A stretch of DNA of 64,000 nt from NCBI GenBank assembly GCA_900770725.1, contig CAAGLL010000027.1, positions 18,439-82,438 on the forward strand, written 5' to 3'. The notes beneath the pieces are model-generated. The model saw nothing but the letters and a program-made list of their open reading frames with translations. It ran no database searches and was not told where the DNA came from. This document shows, in pieces, positions 62,016-64,000 of this stretch; position 1 is the stretch's first letter; every line of letters begins with the position of its first letter. This DNA is from an uncultured Succinivibrio sp. GTDB lineage: Bacteria > Pseudomonadota > Gammaproteobacteria > Enterobacterales > Succinivibrionaceae. The translations under genes and the position numbers were made by a program.

Positions 62016-63311
62016 TCATGACGATCCCGCGCCGAGCCACCCGGCAGGAGCCATGATCAGCTGCGGGAACAACAGGCAGGTTCCCAAGAACAGCAGTTCG
62101 GCAATGAGGAATGGAAGCGTGCCCCTCACAATCTTGTCCATGGGCAGCTTGCTTACAGAACAACCAACGAACAGGACCGTGCCGACCGGTGGCGTGAGAA
62201 GGCCTATGCAGAGGTTGAGGATCATGATGATGGCGAAGTAATAGACGTCTATTCCGGCAGCCTCAACCAAAGGGAAGATCACTGGCGCGAAGATCAGGGT
62301 CACTGGGGTTATGTCCATGACCATTCCGATGCACAGCAGGAAGATATTCAGGACGATCAGCAGCGCCACTGGATGCTCGGTGAGACCTGACAGCAGGTCT
62401 ACAAGCGACGCCGGGACATCAGCCATGGTAATGATCCACCCGATCGCGCAGGCGCCGCCCACTATGAACATCACAACCGCCGTGCTCTTGCAGGCTTCAA
62501 AGAGGATGTCCGGGAGCTTGGAGAGCTTCAGCGCCCTGTTGATGAAAAACGCCACGATGAAGGCATAGGCGCACGCAACAGCACCACCCTCGGTCGGCGT
62601 GAAATAACCCATCCTTATGCCGACGATGATGATCACCGGAAGCATCAGGGAAGGCAACGCCTTGGCGAAGATCCTCGGCAAGTCGCGCATGGGGACTTTG
62701 GTGACATCCTTGTAGCCGTCGCGGCGGACAACGATGAACCACGCAACCATGATGGAGAGCCCGAGAAATACTCCTGGCCCGATCCCCATGACGAACAGCC
62801 TTCCGATTGAGAGTCCGACCGTGACGCCAAGTATGATCATTGGCAGCGACGGAGGAATGATGGGGGCGGTCAGTGCCGAGGAGCACACGAGGCCGGTGGA
62901 GCGGCCCTTGTCATAGCCAACCGCGGTCATCATCGGCACCAGGATCCCTCCCAAGGCTGCCACGTCGGCAATCGCAACGCCTGATAGTCCGGCAAACAGC
63001 ATGCATGAGAGGATGGCCGCATAGCCCAAGCCACCGCGGAAGCGTCCGACTACCGCCTGGGCGAATTTAATCAGCTGCGATGAAATTCCGCCTTCTTTCA
63101 TGATCTCGCCAGCCAATATGAAAAAAGGCACGGTGATCAATATGTAGTTGTCAGAGCCGGATACGAGCTGGAATGAAAGCTGATAAGCAGCATCGCCCAA
63201 GTCCGTGTACCAGATGAGGACTAGGCAGCAGAGCATCAGCGCGATTGCGATCGGCATGCCCGTGAAGAGCAATGCGAAAAGCGACCCCAGGAATACAGCA
63301 ATTTCTTCCAT
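62016..63311 (-). CDS. dctM: TRAP transporter large membrane subunit (DctM type)
   Basis: Transport-path subunit of a tripartite ATP-independent periplasmic carrier, using a sodium or proton gradient. The 431 residues contain about twelve hydrophobic segments. Family stretches are LFTGMPIAIALMLCCLVLIW, FFILAGEIMKEGGISSQLIK and LNLCIGLLTPPVGTVLFVGC. The substrate is often a C4-dicarboxylate, but sialic acid or other acids are possible. It overlaps dctQ by one base. No dctP binding-protein gene is in the window. Confidence 0.93.
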   Translation of the reverse strand: MEEIAVFLGSLFALLFTGMPIAIALMLCCLVLIWYTDLGDAAYQLSFQLVSGSDNYILITVPFFILAGEIMKEGGISSQLIKFAQAVVGRFRGGLGYAAILSCMLFAGLSGVAIADVAALGGILVPMMTAVGYDKGRSTGLVCSSALTAPIIPPSLPMIILGVTVGLSIGRLFVMGIGPGVFLGLSIMVAWFIVVRRDGYKDVTKVPMRDLPRIFAKALPSLMLPVIIIVGIRMGYFTPTEGGAVACAYAFIVAFFINRALKLSKLPDILFEACKSTAVVMFIVGGACAIGWIITMADVPASLVDLLSGLTEHPVALLIVLNIFLLCIGMVMDITPVTLIFAPVIFPLVEAAGIDVYYFAIIMILNLCIGLLTPPVGTVLFVGCSVSKLPMDKIVRGTLPFLIAELLFLGTCLLFPQLIMAPAGWLGAGSS

Positions 63312-63787
63312 TACTTGCCTCCAACTGCCTTGTCAGAACCGCCAAAAACGGTGTCTTTCAAATCACGAATTACCAGCAGCGAGCAGGCAGCAGAAGCGAT
63401 AAGCACTGGCAGGATCATCATGCGGTAAGGGATGTTGGTTACCTGTCCAGTCATTGTCGTTTCCTCAAAATAAAGGACGGATCCCCAGAAAAGAAGCAGG
63501 AGAGCCACTAGGCTCAGGATGGAAACTACGACCTTCATGCACTTCGATGCAGTTCCGCCAAGCCTATCCGACACCAAAGTCACGCAGATGTGACCGCGCT
63601 GCTCCCAAACGGTGATCACTGAGAGGTAGATCACCCACATGAACAGATAGCGGCACAGTTCCTCGGTCTGGATGATGCTGGTGGAGAACAGGTAGCGGAG
63701 CACAGTGTTCAATACGACCAGGATCACCATGACGCCTAGGAATAGGGCGCACAGGTATTTGATCAAAAGATTTATCCACTTGATCAT
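63311..63787 (-). CDS. dctQ: TRAP transporter small membrane subunit (DctQ type)
   Basis: Small scaffold subunit paired with DctM. The 158 residues have four membrane segments; the family motif is IIQTEELCRYLFMWVIYLSV. The basic N-terminus is MIKWINLLIKYLC. It normally follows dctP, but here its ATG overlaps the stop of a transposase-like frame by three bases, so its natural promoter may have been replaced. Confidence 0.88.
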   Translation of the reverse strand: MIKWINLLIKYLCALFLGVMVILVVLNTVLRYLFSTSIIQTEELCRYLFMWVIYLSVITVWEQRGHICVTLVSDRLGGTASKCMKVVVSILSLVALLLLFWGSVLYFEETTMTGQVTNIPYRMMILPVLIASAACSLLVIRDLKDTVFGGSDKAVGGK

Positions 63788-64000
63788 GCTTGAATGCCTT
63801 TTAAAAAAGGGTCAGTCCTAAATTCTGTGTGGCGTCTCAGCTTGATCCCCTTGTGCGACGAGTCAATCAGCTTCAAAAAGGAATACTCATCATCCGGGAG
63901 GCCATAGCTGCTGCGCCTCAGCGTCTTCGTCTTATGGCTTATTCCTTCGTGCTTGCCTGCCCTAAGGTCTCGCTTCGAGCAGGCATCCCACAGGATTAAT
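63784..64000 (-). pseudogene. C-terminal part of a transposase-like protein, ISL3-type, continuing beyond the window
   Basis: A frame of 71 codons open to the window edge ends at TGA (63786-63784). KTLRRSSYGLPDDEYSFLKL resembles the end of ISL3-family DDE transposases, which close with an HxKxKxIxRxAxGxxxxxxFxLKI-like pattern. Base composition is less GC-rich than its neighbours. Whether the rest is an intact element or a fragment cannot be seen. It sits where dctP would be expected upstream of dctQ. Confidence 0.45.

Overview
The window looks like chromosomal core DNA of a GC-rich gammaproteobacterium. The gene neighbourhoods are those of that class: csrA-alaS-recX-recA facing mutS, rpoS-nlpD, ispDF-ftsB-pyrG, relA near rlmD, rpoE-rseA-rseB, lepA-lepB-rnc-era-recO, the full S10-spc-alpha ribosomal superoperon, and cysS facing ppiB-lpxH. 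An anaerobic or gut relative of the Aeromonadales (Succinivibrionaceae-like) is my guess, but this is inference only. There are no rRNA or tRNA genes, no CRISPR array and no complete insertion sequence.

Layout. 1-7.5 kb: RNA regulation (csrA, partial), alanyl-tRNA synthesis and DNA repair (recX, recA, mutS). 7.5-13.6 kb: stationary-phase sigma factor, NlpD, a DedA-like protein, isoprenoid genes, FtsB and CTP synthase. 13.8-19.6 kb: RelA, then a small accessory patch (a Fic protein with an inverted-repeat operator and a GNAT acetyltransferase), then RlmD. 19.5-27 kb: recO, era, rnc, lepB and lepA overlapping or nearly so, then the sigma-E regulon core with a readable sigma-E promoter. 27-36.9 kb: a large MscK-type channel, a ferredoxin, a fused YggS-ProC protein, YggT, ParC, an L,D-transpeptidase and a small unknown acidic protein. 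37-52.4 kb: the ribosomal superoperon on the minus strand. 52.6-61.8 kb: a phosphoethanolamine-transferase-like enzyme, QueH, PyrE, YicC, a YbjD-type OLD nuclease, CysS, PpiB and LpxH. 62-64 kb: TRAP transporter membrane subunits directly behind the tail of a transposase-like frame.

The most striking feature is in the alpha operon. Two different genes for the RNA polymerase alpha subunit flank rplQ (order rpsM-rpsK-rpsD-rpoA2-rplQ-rpoA1). Their C-terminal domains are almost the same. Their N-terminal domains have decayed in opposite places: one keeps the surface that binds beta and has lost the one that binds beta-prime, and the other shows the reverse. This is what is expected of an obligate, asymmetric alpha1-alpha2 heterodimer; Francisella is the known precedent for two non-identical alpha subunits. 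Secondary points of interest are the YggS-ProC fusion, a Fic protein with Gln at the catalytic His position, an extended RecA with a promoter that lacks a recognisable LexA box, Ala/Pro/Lys-rich tails on five ribosomal proteins, and readable promoters, leaders and terminators in the ribosomal superoperon.
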